Below, in pieces: positions 1 to 8,277 of a stretch of 51,482 nt of DNA. The notes under the pieces were generated by a model. It did no database searches. It saw nothing but the letters and a program-made list of their open reading frames with translations, and was not told the DNA's origin. The stretch lies in contig JAIMKJ010000022.1 in the NCBI GenBank assembly GCA_020692565.1, positions 17,436 through 68,917 on the forward strand, read 5' to 3'. Position 1 is the stretch's first letter, and the number at the start of each line of letters is the position of its first letter. Source of the DNA: Thermomonas sp. (GTDB lineage Bacteria; Pseudomonadota; Gammaproteobacteria; Xanthomonadales; Xanthomonadaceae). The translations under genes were made by a program, and so were the position numbers.

Positions 1-159
1 ACACAGAAGACGGCCAAGAAAACCGCGGCCAAGACCGCCGCGAAGCGCGTTCCGCTGTACGACCATCCGGAACCCGCGAAATCGCTGCTCACCACGTCCA
101 GCGCCAACGTCGGTGCGAAGCGGGTGATCAAGAAGCAGAAGGACGACGCGCCGTTCTGA
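1..159 (+). CDS. C-terminal tail of a Lys/Ala-rich protein (5' end outside window)
   Basis: Frame 1 is open from the first base to a TGA at 157-159 and encodes 52 residues beginning TQKTAKKTAAKTAAKRV and ending KKQKDDAPF. The first 16 residues are a Lys/Ala/Thr repeat of the kind found as basic DNA-binding tails on topoisomerases, histone-like proteins and other nucleic-acid enzymes. The following part (LYDHPEPAKSLLTTS) has more ordinary composition. The catalytic or core part lies upstream of the window, so the family cannot be named. The same style of K/A-rich tail recurs on the subtilase further along, but that is composition only and not evidence of relatedness. Confidence 0.6.
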   Translation, partial: TQKTAKKTAAKTAAKRVPLYDHPEPAKSLLTTSSANVGAKRVIKKQKDDAPF

Positions 160-798
160 CGGCGGCGCGGTTCCGATGCTCATGCCGTCGAGCGGCATGG
201 GTATCGCCGATGCTTCTCGCCCGGTCGTGTCCTGTCCCGCCCGATCCGGGCGGGCCGTGGCGCATCGCGTTTCTGTCTCGGCCGCACGGCGCTGCAGCCT
301 GCCGTCTGTCTGCGTATGGCGCCCCCGCGACACCGTGGAGGCCCGCATCGCGGCGGCAGGACAGCATCGGCCGCATGCGGCAGCGGACATCTCCGGGCCG
401 CGCAAGGACATTTTCGGAAAACGCATAAGTCATTGAAATAAATGACGATTTGCAATGTCCGGAACGGGATGCCGGTCACGTCGCCGGGTCGCGATCGCAC
501 AACACACTGGCCGCGTACAGCACCGGCACCGCGCGTTTCCCCCCGGGTTTCGGGCCGCAGAACATGACCGTCGGGTTGTGATCGGCGTTCCGGCATCCGC
601 GCTGCGCGCCGGGGCGTGTACGCCCGGATCGACGCACTGCACGGCAGGCCGCCCCCGCCCGTCCGCCGGCAGCCATCCTTCCGGCGCAAGGCAGACCGGG
701 CAGCCCGGTGCCGTTCGGTGGATCGCGTCTCGCGAGCCGCGCGAACCGACGCCGGGGGCTCCGGTTCGCGACCCACCCACTTCGACAGGACGTTCACC
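160..798. other. Gene-free stretch upstream of the LPMO, with one palindrome
   Basis: No open frame here has plausible coding character; the ones present are short Arg/Ala/Pro-rich frames typical of high-GC shadow translation. The only AT-rich patch is about 410-455. It contains a perfect 6-bp inverted repeat, GTCATT-N6-AATGAC, at 429-446. This could be an operator or promoter region for the LPMO gene, but it lies about 350 bases before that start codon, so a long leader or a missed small RNA would be needed. A short hairpin (CATGCCG/CGGCATG) lies near 182-199, just after the upstream gene, and may help terminate it. Confidence 0.35.
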
Positions 799-2277
799 AT
801 GACATCGTTCGGATCCCCGGGATTCCCGGTGCTGGCCCTGCTGGCCGCAAGCGCAGCCCTCATCGGTTTCCAGCCCGCGCCCGCCCGCGCCCACGGCACC
901 ATGACCACCCCGCACAGTCGGGTCTATGCCTGCGCGCAGGGCAATATCGAAAACCCCAGCGACCCCGCCTGCCGCGCGGCCTCCGCGGTCAGCGGCACCC
1001 AGACCTTCTACGACTGGATGGGCATCAACCAGGCCAACGCCAACGGCAACCACCAGGCCGTGGTGCCCGACGGCAAACTCTGCAGCGGCAACAACCCGAC
1101 GTTCAGCGGCCTGGACCTGCCGCGCAGCGACTGGCAGGCCACCAGCATCGCCCCCGACGCCAGCGGGCGCTTCGAGTTCCGCTTCCGCGGCACCGCGCCG
1201 CATGCGACGCGGGACTGGGTGTTCTACGCCACCCGCGACGGCTGGGACCCGGCCAAGCCGCTGGCCTGGGGCGATCTGGAGGAATTCTGCCGGATCGGCA
1301 ATACCCCGCTGTCCAGCGACGGCACCTACCGCCTCAGCTGCCCGTTGCCCAGCCGCAGCGGACGCCACGTCATCTACAACACCTGGCAGCGTTCCGATTC
1401 CACCGAGGCGTTCTACACCTGCATCGACGTGACATTCGACGGTGGCCCACCGCCGCCGCCGACCTGGCGGGATGTCGGGCCGCTCAGCGCGCAGGCCGAC
1501 CAGCCGGCCGGTACCCTTGTCACGCTGTCGATCTTCAACAGCGACGGCAGCCAGGCCGAACGCATCGAAACCACGCTCGCCGCGGGCGAGACGGGCGCCG
1601 CGGTGTGGCCGCAGCGCGTGGGCCAGAACGTCAACGGCCGCGCGCTGTACGGTCGGATCGGCGTGCTCAACAACGGTGCGGTCACGCCGATCGCCGCGGC
1701 GGTGGGCAACCGCGTCTACGTGACCGGCAACCGCACCCACCGGATCGATATCCGCGTGCCCGACCTGCCGCCGCCGACGTGGCGCGACAACGGCCCGCTG
1801 ACCGCCCAGAACGCGCTGCCGGTCGGTACGGTCGTCACCCTGCGCGTGTTCAACGCCAACGGCAGCGATGCCGAACGCATCGACACCACGTTGGCAGAGG
1901 GCCAGACCTCGATCACCGCCTGGCCCCTGCGCGTCGCCCAGACTGTCAACGCGACTTCGGCCCATGCCCGCATCGGCGTGCTGGCCAACGGCGCGATCGC
2001 ACCGGTGGCGTCGGCCACGGCCAACCGCGTGTATCTGAACAGCGCCGACCGCCGGCACCAGATCGATATCCGCGTGCCCGACGTGTCTGGCGATTACGAC
2101 TACGCGTATCCGGCCGGCATCGGCAGCTACATCCCCGGCCAGACCGTGGTGAAGGCCAGCGACGGCAAGCGGTATGCCTGCCGCCCGTTCCCGGAAGGGC
2201 AGTGGTGCAACATCGACCACGACGCCTACCGCCCGGGCACCGGTTGGGCCTGGCGCGACGCCTGGATTCCGTACTGA
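799..2277 (+). CDS. Secreted AA10 lytic polysaccharide monooxygenase with two repeated modules and a C-terminal carbohydrate-binding module
   Basis: A 492-residue copper enzyme that oxidatively cuts chitin or cellulose outside the cell. The ATG at 799 follows GACAGGACG and gives a signal peptide of 31 residues ending PAPARA. Cleavage there exposes His32, the N-terminal copper ligand (HGTMTTPHSR); the second histidine-brace residue is His135 in TAPHATRDW. The AA10 domain runs to about residue 215. Two similar modules of about 95 residues follow, each starting TWRDxGPLxAQ, like the second domain of GbpA-type proteins. The last ~60 residues (GQTVVKASDGKRYACRP...WCN) look like a chitin-binding CBM5/12- or CBM73-type module. 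Substrate cannot be fixed by eye; chitin is most likely. The gene appears monocistronic. Confidence 0.93.
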   Translation: MTSFGSPGFPVLALLAASAALIGFQPAPARAHGTMTTPHSRVYACAQGNIENPSDPACRAASAVSGTQTFYDWMGINQANANGNHQAVVPDGKLCSGNNPTFSGLDLPRSDWQATSIAPDASGRFEFRFRGTAPHATRDWVFYATRDGWDPAKPLAWGDLEEFCRIGNTPLSSDGTYRLSCPLPSRSGRHVIYNTWQRSDSTEAFYTCIDVTFDGGPPPPPTWRDVGPLSAQADQPAGTLVTLSIFNSDGSQAERIETTLAAGETGAAVWPQRVGQNVNGRALYGRIGVLNNGAVTPIAAAVGNRVYVTGNRTHRIDIRVPDLPPPTWRDNGPLTAQNALPVGTVVTLRVFNANGSDAERIDTTLAEGQTSITAWPLRVAQTVNATSAHARIGVLANGAIAPVASATANRVYLNSADRRHQIDIRVPDVSGDYDYAYPAGIGSYIPGQTVVKASDGKRYACRPFPEGQWCNIDHDAYRPGTGWAWRDAWIPY

Positions 2278-2426
2278 CGCAGGCAAGCGGTCCGGATGCG
2301 ACCCACCGCGGAGGAGCGAACGCCCTCCGCGCACCGGTCGACCGCGCACGCCCGGATTTCGCGAAGCTTCAGTTTCGCGGACGTCGTGGTCTTCCCTGTG
2401 CGGGTGGCTGCGCGCAAGATGCGCCC

Positions 2427-3140
2427 ATGCGCCTGTTCCACATCCCGCCCCCGACCCGGTGCCTGCTCCCGTCGCTGATGCTGTGCACGCTGGTGGCCAG
2501 CGTTGCGATGCCGGCGTCGGCGCAGGACAGCGATGCGCTCATCATTTACCGCTGCACCGATGCCAAGGGCAGGTTGGCCCTGCGCGACTCGCCCTGCCTC
2601 CAGGGCGAGCGCCAGGAAACCCGCAGCATGGTGCGGCCGAAGGATGCGCCGCCGCGCCCGCTGCAACCGGTGGCGCCGCCGCCGAGCGTCGCGCCAGCCC
2701 CACTGCCGCCGCAGGTCATCGTCGTCAATGCCCCGCGCCCGCTGTACGAATGCGTCGCCCCCGACAACACCCGCTATCTCAGCGATACGCCCGAAGGCCG
2801 GGCGCGCTGGATGCCGATCTGGCCGAACGGTTATCCGATCACGCCCTATCCCGAGCGACCGCCGGGCCAGCTGAACATCCGCGTCGACAATGGCCGCGTC
2901 AGCGGCGGCTACGACAGCGGCGCCACCCGGGTGCGGGTGCCGACCTATGCCGAGTTCGGCGGCGGCACCTGGGTGCGCGATCCCTGCCATGCGCTGCCGC
3001 AGGTCGAAGTCTGCGCGCGCCTGCGCGACCAGCGCAGCGATCTGCGCCGCCGTTTCACCATCGCCCAACCTTCCGAGCGCGCCCTGCTGGGCAGCGAGGA
3101 ACGCAGCATCAATGCCCGCCTTGACCAGGACTGCCGCTGA
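2427..3140 (+). CDS. Secreted DUF4124-containing protein
   Basis: A 237-residue exported protein of unknown function. The chosen ATG at 2427 gives a signal peptide with a hydrophobic core (LLPSLMLCTLVASVAM) and an ASA|Q cleavage site. The mature part opens with the DUF4124 pattern IIYRCTDAKGRLALRDSPC, followed by a Pro-rich linker of about 40 residues and a Cys-containing C-terminal half with an Arg-rich stretch (RDQRSDLRRRF). The stop TGA directly abuts the ATG of a second DUF4124 gene, so the two are almost certainly co-transcribed and translationally coupled. DUF4124 proteins are common in Xanthomonadaceae and have no settled role. Confidence 0.85.
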   Translation: MRLFHIPPPTRCLLPSLMLCTLVASVAMPASAQDSDALIIYRCTDAKGRLALRDSPCLQGERQETRSMVRPKDAPPRPLQPVAPPPSVAPAPLPPQVIVVNAPRPLYECVAPDNTRYLSDTPEGRARWMPIWPNGYPITPYPERPPGQLNIRVDNGRVSGGYDSGATRVRVPTYAEFGGGTWVRDPCHALPQVEVCARLRDQRSDLRRRFTIAQPSERALLGSEERSINARLDQDCR

Positions 3141-3764
3141 ATGTTTTCGATCCCCCCTCGCGCGCTGACCGGCGCGCTGCTCGCGGCGGCGCTGTGCCTG
3201 CCCGCCCACGCCCAGACCGATATCACGATCTATCGCTGCGTCGACCCAAGCGGCGCGGTGACGCTGCAGAACGACGTCCCCTGCCCGAAAGGCAGCCAAC
3301 AGACCGTGCGCAAAGTCGGCGCGCTGCCGACGATGCCGGCGCCGATCGCCGCGCCCGCGGCCCCGGCCGCCAAGCCTGCGCCCGCGGCGGCCATACCGAC
3401 GTCGCCCACCGCACCCGTCGCGTCCGCACCGGTCGCGCGCACGCCGCCGCCGCCGCTGTTCCAATGCCGTACCTGGGATGATCGCGACTATCTCGGCGAC
3501 ACCGCCGAGCCGCCCGCCACCTGCGTGCCGGTGCAGGCGATGGGCATCGACGGCACCACCGCCAGCGCCGCGGGCACGTCCTGCGAAATGCGCCGGGACG
3601 CCTGTACCGCGGTGCCTGCCGAACAGTTGTGCGCGGTGTGGAAGAAGCGGGTGGACGAAGCCGAGTTCCGCTGGAAGTTCGGCGGTGGCCGCGACGACGA
3701 CCGCAAGGTCGAGTTCGACCGTCTCGCCAGGATTCATCGCGAGAGCACCTGCGTCGGCGGTTGA
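3141..3764 (+). CDS. Secreted DUF4124-containing protein, paralogue of the preceding gene
   Basis: A 207-residue protein starting at the ATG directly after the stop of the upstream paralogue (no spacer). The signal peptide is short (LTGALLAAALCLPAHA|Q). The DUF4124 motif TIYRCVDPSGAVTLQNDVPC follows, then a Pro/Ala linker of about 45 residues and a C-terminal domain with paired cysteines and the ending VEFDRLARIHREST. Layout (signal, DUF4124, Pro-rich linker, Cys-rich tail) matches its neighbour, which suggests duplication and divergence. A 39-base piece of its 3' end recurs at 7527-7565. Function unknown. Confidence 0.85.
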   Translation: MFSIPPRALTGALLAAALCLPAHAQTDITIYRCVDPSGAVTLQNDVPCPKGSQQTVRKVGALPTMPAPIAAPAAPAAKPAPAAAIPTSPTAPVASAPVARTPPPPLFQCRTWDDRDYLGDTAEPPATCVPVQAMGIDGTTASAAGTSCEMRRDACTAVPAEQLCAVWKKRVDEAEFRWKFGGGRDDDRKVEFDRLARIHRESTCVGG

Positions 3765-3781
3765 AGCGCCGACGGGTCCGC

Positions 3782-4693
3782 TCAGCCGATCGGCATCAGG
3801 TACGGCGCCAGCGTCGCCTCCAGCCAGTCCATGAACACCCGCACCCGGCGCGAGAGATGGCGCCGCTGCGGATACAGCAACGTGACCGGCATCGGTTCCG
3901 CGCGGTACTGCGGCAGCACATCGACCAGCGCGCCGCGCTCGAGCAGGGCGTGCAGACCGCTCCCCGGCGCCTGGATGAACCCCAGGCCCGCCAGACAGGC
4001 GTCCTGATACGCCTCGGCGCTGTTGACCACCAGCGCACCGGCCATCGGCAGGCTGCGATAACGGCCGTCCTCATCGCGATATTCCCAGCCGTCCTCGGCG
4101 CCGCCGAACGACGACGCGTAGTGGATCAGCCGATGTCCCGACAACGCGTCGAGCGTCTGCGGCGTGCCGTGAGCTTCCAGATAGGCGGGGCTCGCGCAGT
4201 TCAGGACTTCGAGTGCGCCCAGCGGTCGCGCGATCAGGCTGCTGTCCGCGACCGCGCCCACCCGCACCACGCAGTCGAAGCCTTCGCGCACCAGATCGAC
4301 GCGGCGATCAGTGCAGCTCAGTTCCAGTTGCAACCCGGGGTGCGCGGCCAGGAAGGCCGGCAGGGCCGGGATCACCTGATGGCGGGCGATGCCGCTGGAC
4401 ATGTCCACGCGCAGCCGCCCGCTCAGCGCCTGGCCACTGCGCTGGAACATGCCCTGCACGTCGTCCAGATCGGCCAGCAGGTCCCGGCAACGCTCGTAGA
4501 ACTGCTGGCCGTCGGCGGTCAGCCGCACCCGGCGCGTGGTCCTGTGCAGCAACTGGGTGCCGAGTTCGGCTTCCAGTTTCTGCAGCGCGGTCGAGATGCT
4601 GGATTTGGGCAGGCCCAGACTGTCGGCCGCCTGGGTGAAGCTGACCAGCTCGGCGACCCGCATGAACATCCGCATGGCTTCCACAGAATGCAT
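3782..4693 (-). CDS. LysR-family transcriptional regulator
   Basis: A 303-residue LysR regulator. The N-terminal winged helix-turn-helix is clear (FTQAADSLGLPKSSISTAL, about residues 19-37), followed by the usual linker helix and an effector-binding domain with the YPQRRHLSRRVRVFMDWL ending typical of the CrgA/AaeR-like branch. AGGAAC lies just before the ATG. It is divergent from the SDR gene at 4817, and a perfect palindrome with T-N11-A symmetry lies between them, so it probably controls that SDR and itself. Inducer unknown. The 3' end is only 17 bases from the converging DUF4124 gene. Confidence 0.93.
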   Translation of the reverse strand: MHSVEAMRMFMRVAELVSFTQAADSLGLPKSSISTALQKLEAELGTQLLHRTTRRVRLTADGQQFYERCRDLLADLDDVQGMFQRSGQALSGRLRVDMSSGIARHQVIPALPAFLAAHPGLQLELSCTDRRVDLVREGFDCVVRVGAVADSSLIARPLGALEVLNCASPAYLEAHGTPQTLDALSGHRLIHYASSFGGAEDGWEYRDEDGRYRSLPMAGALVVNSAEAYQDACLAGLGFIQAPGSGLHALLERGALVDVLPQYRAEPMPVTLLYPQRRHLSRRVRVFMDWLEATLAPYLMPIG

Positions 4694-4710
4694 CGTGCCG
4701 TTCCTGATTG

Positions 4711-4729
4711 TTCGCCAATTGCGAACAGA
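4711..4729. promoter_or_regulatory. Probable LysR operator between divergent genes
   Basis: TGTTCGCCAATTGCGAACA is a perfect inverted repeat of 7-bp arms around a 5-base centre and contains the T-N11-A signature of LysR boxes. It lies 18 bases before the LysR start and about 90 bases before the SDR start. The AT-rich run after it (about 4731-4752) is the likely SDR promoter. Binding is inferred, not shown. Confidence 0.65.
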
Positions 4730-4816
4730 TCAATCATAAATTCGGTATTTATCGGCCACAAGGCGATCAATAGAGTGCCTGCATCCGCCGACCCGGCACC
4801 ACCACAGGAGTTCCAC

Positions 4817-5572
4817 ATGCAGACCCCCATCGTCCTCGTCACCGGCGGCAGCCGCGGCCTCGGCCGCAACATGGCGCAGCACCTCGCCGGACAGGGCAGC
4901 GATATCGTCCTGACCTACCGCAGCGAATCCGGTGAAGCCCAGGCCGTAGTCGCGGCGATCGAAGCCCACGGCCGTCGCGCCGCCGCCCTGCCGCTGGATG
5001 TGGGCGACAGCGCCACTTTCCCGGCATTCGTCGAGAGCGTCCGTGCCGTATTGGCCGGCTGGGGCTGCGAGCGTCTCGACGCACTGGTCAACAACGCCGG
5101 CATGGGCATCCACGCGTCGTTCGCCGACACCACCGAAGCGCAGTTCGATCAGCTGGTGAACGTGCATCTCAAAGGCCCGTTCTTCCTCACTGCTGCGCTG
5201 CTGCCACTGATCGCCGACGGCGGCCGCATCCTCAATGTCTCCAGCGGCCTGACCCGCTTCACCTTGCCCGGCTACGCGGCTTACGCGGCGATGAAAGGTG
5301 CGATCGAAGTGCTGAGCCGCTACCAGGCGAAGGAACTCGGCGCGCGCGGCATCGGCGTGAATACCCTGGCGCCCGGCGCGATCGCCACCGATTTCGGCGG
5401 CGGCGCGGTGCGCGACGATGCTCAGCTCAACGCGTTCGTCGCCAGCCAGACCGCGCTCGGCCGGGTCGGCGAAGCCGATGACATCGGCGCTGCGGTGGCC
5501 TCGCTGCTGTCGCCCGCCAACCGCTGGATCAACGGCCAGCGCGTCGAAGCGTCGGGCGGGATGTTCCTCTGA
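4817..5572 (+). CDS. Short-chain dehydrogenase/reductase (classical SDR)
   Basis: A 251-residue NAD(P)-dependent oxidoreductase. Visible features are the cofactor glycine motif TGGSRGLG near residue 9, NNAG near residue 92, the catalytic serine in NVSSG and the YxxxK pair in YAAMK. The ending SPANRWINGQRVEASGGMFL is typical of the FabG-like branch. ATG at 4817 is preceded by CAGGAG. Arg after the glycine motif and in TYRSES suggests NADP(H). Substrate cannot be inferred; divergent pairing with a LysR regulator is common for SDRs involved in detoxification or aromatic metabolism. Confidence 0.92.
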   Translation: MQTPIVLVTGGSRGLGRNMAQHLAGQGSDIVLTYRSESGEAQAVVAAIEAHGRRAAALPLDVGDSATFPAFVESVRAVLAGWGCERLDALVNNAGMGIHASFADTTEAQFDQLVNVHLKGPFFLTAALLPLIADGGRILNVSSGLTRFTLPGYAAYAAMKGAIEVLSRYQAKELGARGIGVNTLAPGAIATDFGGGAVRDDAQLNAFVASQTALGRVGEADDIGAAVASLLSPANRWINGQRVEASGGMFL

Positions 5573-5627
5573 CCCCGTGCCGACACGAACATGGATCGCA
5601 GTCCGCGCGACCGCGATCCGCGGCGGT

Positions 5628-7400
5628 TCATTCCCACGCAAGCGCCTCGCGCAACGCCGCCGACGCTTTTGCGCGCAGCGCGGCGCGGGGGTCGCTTGCA
5701 CCCGCACGTTTTGTGGCGCGCGCCGCTGTTTTCCTTCCGCGCGATGCGGGTTTCGTGCCCGCGCCGCCCGCTGCGAGAAACGCCTCGCGCACGCTTTCAT
5801 CGGTCGCGACGTAGAACACGATTTCGTCGATCAGACTCGGCGGCGGTGGCGGCATCGCCGCGGCACGCACGCTGCGGCGCCGGCGTGCGTCGACGCCTGC
5901 GCCGTACATCGTCATCGCCGCTGTCGCCAATTGCTTCGGCGACAGTTCGGGCAGATACGGCTGCAGTCGCGTCCAGTCGGACGCTGCGGAGGTGCGCGTC
6001 GGTGCGCGCAGCGCGCTGCGCACCGCGGCGCCGCCGAATGCAGGCAATGACGCACCGAGCAGATTCACCGCATCGAGCAGACCCGGGCCATAGCGCTGGG
6101 TATTCCAACCCGGCACCGTGCGGCAGTGCGCTTTGACCAACTCCGCGAACACCGATGCCAGCCGTCCGCCGTAACGCGTGCGCAGCGCCGCGACGCCGTG
6201 CCGCTGCAGCCACAGCGCGCAGACGCCCGCGATGGTCGCGGTGGCGTACGACGTACCCGAGCTGCGCTGCGTGTCGAAATGCACCGCGCCTTTTTTCTTG
6301 AAGGTATAGGCGCGCCACACCGATTCGCCAGGCGCGGTGATGTCGACCGCCGCGCCGGATGCCGAACCGCTCCACGGCCGGGTCTCGGCGTTGCTGGCGG
6401 CCACTGCGATCACGTTGTCGAGCAGCGCGGGGAAGATCACCATCTTCGTGTGGTTGCCCGCGGCGGCGAACAGGATCAGGCCCTCCGCGACAAGCTGATC
6501 GACCGCACGCGACAGCGAGCGTCCTGCCCACGGGCCGCCCAGGCTCATCGAGACCACGTGGCAGCCGCGGTCGCGGGCACGATAAAGCGCCTGGATCAGA
6601 TTGCTGAAATTGAAATGGATCACCGAGCCCGACACCCGCATCGGCACCAGTTCGGCGCCGGGCGCGATTCCGTGCAACTCGGGCGCGGCGCCGCTGAAGA
6701 TCACGCTGCCTGTGGCTGTGCCGTGGCCGGGAAACTTCCCGGTCAGCGGGTCGCGCGGATCGGGATCGTCGTCCACGAAATCGTAGCCGTCGACGATCCG
6801 CAGTCGCGGCCCTGCAATCTGCGGATGCAGCGTGTAGCCGGTATCGGGATGCGCCACGCGCACGCCGGCACCGGTCACGCCGAACTGCGTCCGCGCGACG
6901 TCCGCGCGCACAGCCTGCGTCGACCATTCGCGGGGGTCGGAGCCGGGCAAATGGGTATCGCCGCCGCCTCCGGAACGCACGGCCACCGCGGGCGGAGACG
7001 GCGAAATGTCGTAGCCCACCGCCGGTTCGCTGTCGGCCACCAGCGGATGCCGCAGCAGCGCGTGAACCGCGTTCCAGGTCTTTGCGATGCTGATGCGCGT
7101 GCCCGAGGCGAAGGCTACCAGCACATCGCTGGCGCCATCGCCGAGCGGATCCGCGGACGATTGCGCGGTGGTCAGCGCAGCGAACTCGGGGACTTCTTCG
7201 CGCAGACGCGCAATGATCTCCGCGCGTGCGGGGGCCGGCAGCGCTTCGCCCAAATCGAGGATGATGCCGCGCACGTCGTATTTCGGCGACGGCGGTTTCG
7301 GCAGCGATGTCGCAGCCGACGCGCGCTTGGATGCCGGCGACCTTGGCGCGGTCTTTTTGGAGGCCGCCCGCTTCGAAACGCTCGTCTTGATCGTCGCCAT
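5628..7400 (-). CDS. Leaderless subtilisin-like serine peptidase (S8) with basic K/A/R-rich tails
   Basis: A 590-residue S8 peptidase. The catalytic triad is intact: Asp186 (AHPDTGYT), His226 (GHGTATGS) and Ser384 (SGTSYATATIAG), with oxyanion Asn316 (AAAGNHTKM). The start chosen is MATIKTS; the frame stays open upstream to 7604 without plausible coding. There is no signal peptide: the first ~38 residues are Lys/Arg/Ala/Ser/Pro-rich, like a histone-type tail, and the last ~50 residues are again Ala/Arg/Lys-rich. It may be cytoplasmic, exported by a non-Sec route, or attached to a polyanion. The N-terminal region before the catalytic domain (about 40-130) could act as a propeptide. It converges with the SDR gene. 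Confidence 0.9.
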   Translation of the reverse strand: MATIKTSVSKRAASKKTAPRSPASKRASAATSLPKPPSPKYDVRGIILDLGEALPAPARAEIIARLREEVPEFAALTTAQSSADPLGDGASDVLVAFASGTRISIAKTWNAVHALLRHPLVADSEPAVGYDISPSPPAVAVRSGGGGDTHLPGSDPREWSTQAVRADVARTQFGVTGAGVRVAHPDTGYTLHPQIAGPRLRIVDGYDFVDDDPDPRDPLTGKFPGHGTATGSVIFSGAAPELHGIAPGAELVPMRVSGSVIHFNFSNLIQALYRARDRGCHVVSMSLGGPWAGRSLSRAVDQLVAEGLILFAAAGNHTKMVIFPALLDNVIAVAASNAETRPWSGSASGAAVDITAPGESVWRAYTFKKKGAVHFDTQRSSGTSYATATIAGVCALWLQRHGVAALRTRYGGRLASVFAELVKAHCRTVPGWNTQRYGPGLLDAVNLLGASLPAFGGAAVRSALRAPTRTSAASDWTRLQPYLPELSPKQLATAAMTMYGAGVDARRRRSVRAAAMPPPPPSLIDEIVFYVATDESVREAFLAAGGAGTKPASRGRKTAARATKRAGASDPRAALRAKASAALREALAWE

Positions 7401-7526
7401 TCGCCTGCTCCCTGCGTATTCCCGGCGATGGGCCGGGGGATGCCACAGCATACCCCCGGCGTTTCGATGGCCGGTATCACATCCGGCGCTTTCATGGCGC
7501 ACGCGTGTCTTGCGGCCCATCGCGGC

Positions 7527-7565
7527 GTCGAGTTCGACCGCCTCGCCAGGGTTCATCGCGAGAGC
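7527..7565 (+). pseudogene. Relic of a DUF4124 gene 3' end (39-base repeat)
   Basis: These 39 bases match 3708-3746, the 3' end of the second DUF4124 gene, at 37 of 39 positions and would encode VEFDRLARVHRES in the same sense. Nothing upstream in the same frame resembles the rest of a DUF4124 protein, and the piece lies in a non-coding gap between two minus-strand genes. It is best read as a gene remnant or a mobile fragment. The rest of 7401-7652 shows no gene. Confidence 0.45.
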
Positions 7566-7652
7566 GCCGGGGCGCCGGCGGTCGAGTCCGTCGGCGCTGA
7601 CCATCAGTCGATGGCGTGCGGCTGAATCAGGCTGGCTGCTGCGAAGCGACCC

Positions 7653-7970
7653 TCAGCGCCTGCCGAGCTTCCCCAGTTCGCTTTCCAGTGCGCCGACCAT
7701 CTTCTGGGCCGCGCCGCCCACCGCCTGTTCGACGGTCTGCGCCAGTTCGCTTACCGAGAGCGGTTGACGCCCGGCCAGTCTGACTTCCAGCAAACAGCGC
7801 TTGTCGGGAATGCCGGTTTTCGCCGTACTGTTCTCGTCGCTCAGATGCGCCTCGATCCGGGTGATCTGAGCGGCGAAACGGGCGAGAACGCGTTCGAGTT
7901 GCGCCTCGATGCTTTGCGCGAGCGCCTCATGCCCCGAAATGTTCTTGTCCGTATTGATCTGGATCTGCAT
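7653..7970 (-). CDS. Short HPF/RaiA-family ribosome-associated protein
   Basis: A 105-residue protein beginning MQIQINTDKNISGHEAL. The pattern of an N-terminal beta strand, an amphipathic helix (LAQSIEAQLERVLARFAAQI), a second strand with ENS and acidic residues (EAHLSDENS), a third strand (RCLLEVRLAGRQPL) and a C-terminal helix fits the HPF/RaiA fold. These proteins bind the 30S subunit and help store inactive ribosomes. It lacks the C-terminal dimerisation domain of long HPF and differs from the canonical rpoN-linked Hpf, so its exact role is uncertain. AGAGGAAAC before the ATG is a good ribosome-binding site. Confidence 0.75.
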   Translation of the reverse strand: MQIQINTDKNISGHEALAQSIEAQLERVLARFAAQITRIEAHLSDENSTAKTGIPDKRCLLEVRLAGRQPLSVSELAQTVEQAVGGAAQKMVGALESELGKLGRR

Positions 7971-8277
7971 GGCTGTCGTTTCCTCTGGATCGTGTCGGCA
8001 AGCAGTGTGGCCCGCAATCGCTGATCGTGAGTCGACGTCATCGTGGATGCGTTTTCAGACGGCATCCGCGCAGACGTCGATCGATCCGCGCGCCAGTCTC
8101 GGCTGTGGATGAAACCCGGGATGGCCCGCGCGATGACAATAATCCACATGCAGTCGCGGCGAGCTGCATGAAACCTAACACCGGACCTGCGCACCTGCGC
8201 TGAACGATCGCGAGATCCACGGGCGCGCCGGCAGATCGGCATGCCCGTGGATGTATCTCATCCGCGGACGCATCTCA
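7971..8277. other. Intergenic region without identified gene
   Basis: This 307-base gap lies between the HPF/RaiA start and the 3' end of the multicopper oxidase, both on the minus strand. The frames present are short and Arg-rich. I see no convincing hairpin terminator or known riboswitch. It should hold the HPF/RaiA promoter. Confidence 0.4.

Noticed and set aside
430..2349. 639-codon open frame antisense to the LPMO
   Set aside because: It is a shadow of the LPMO gene; the composition (GVGGxRG) is typical of antisense translation.
5593..5619. GGATCGC/GCGATCC hairpin between the converging SDR and subtilase genes
   Set aside because: A 7-bp stem with a 13-base loop and no T run is too weak to call a terminator.
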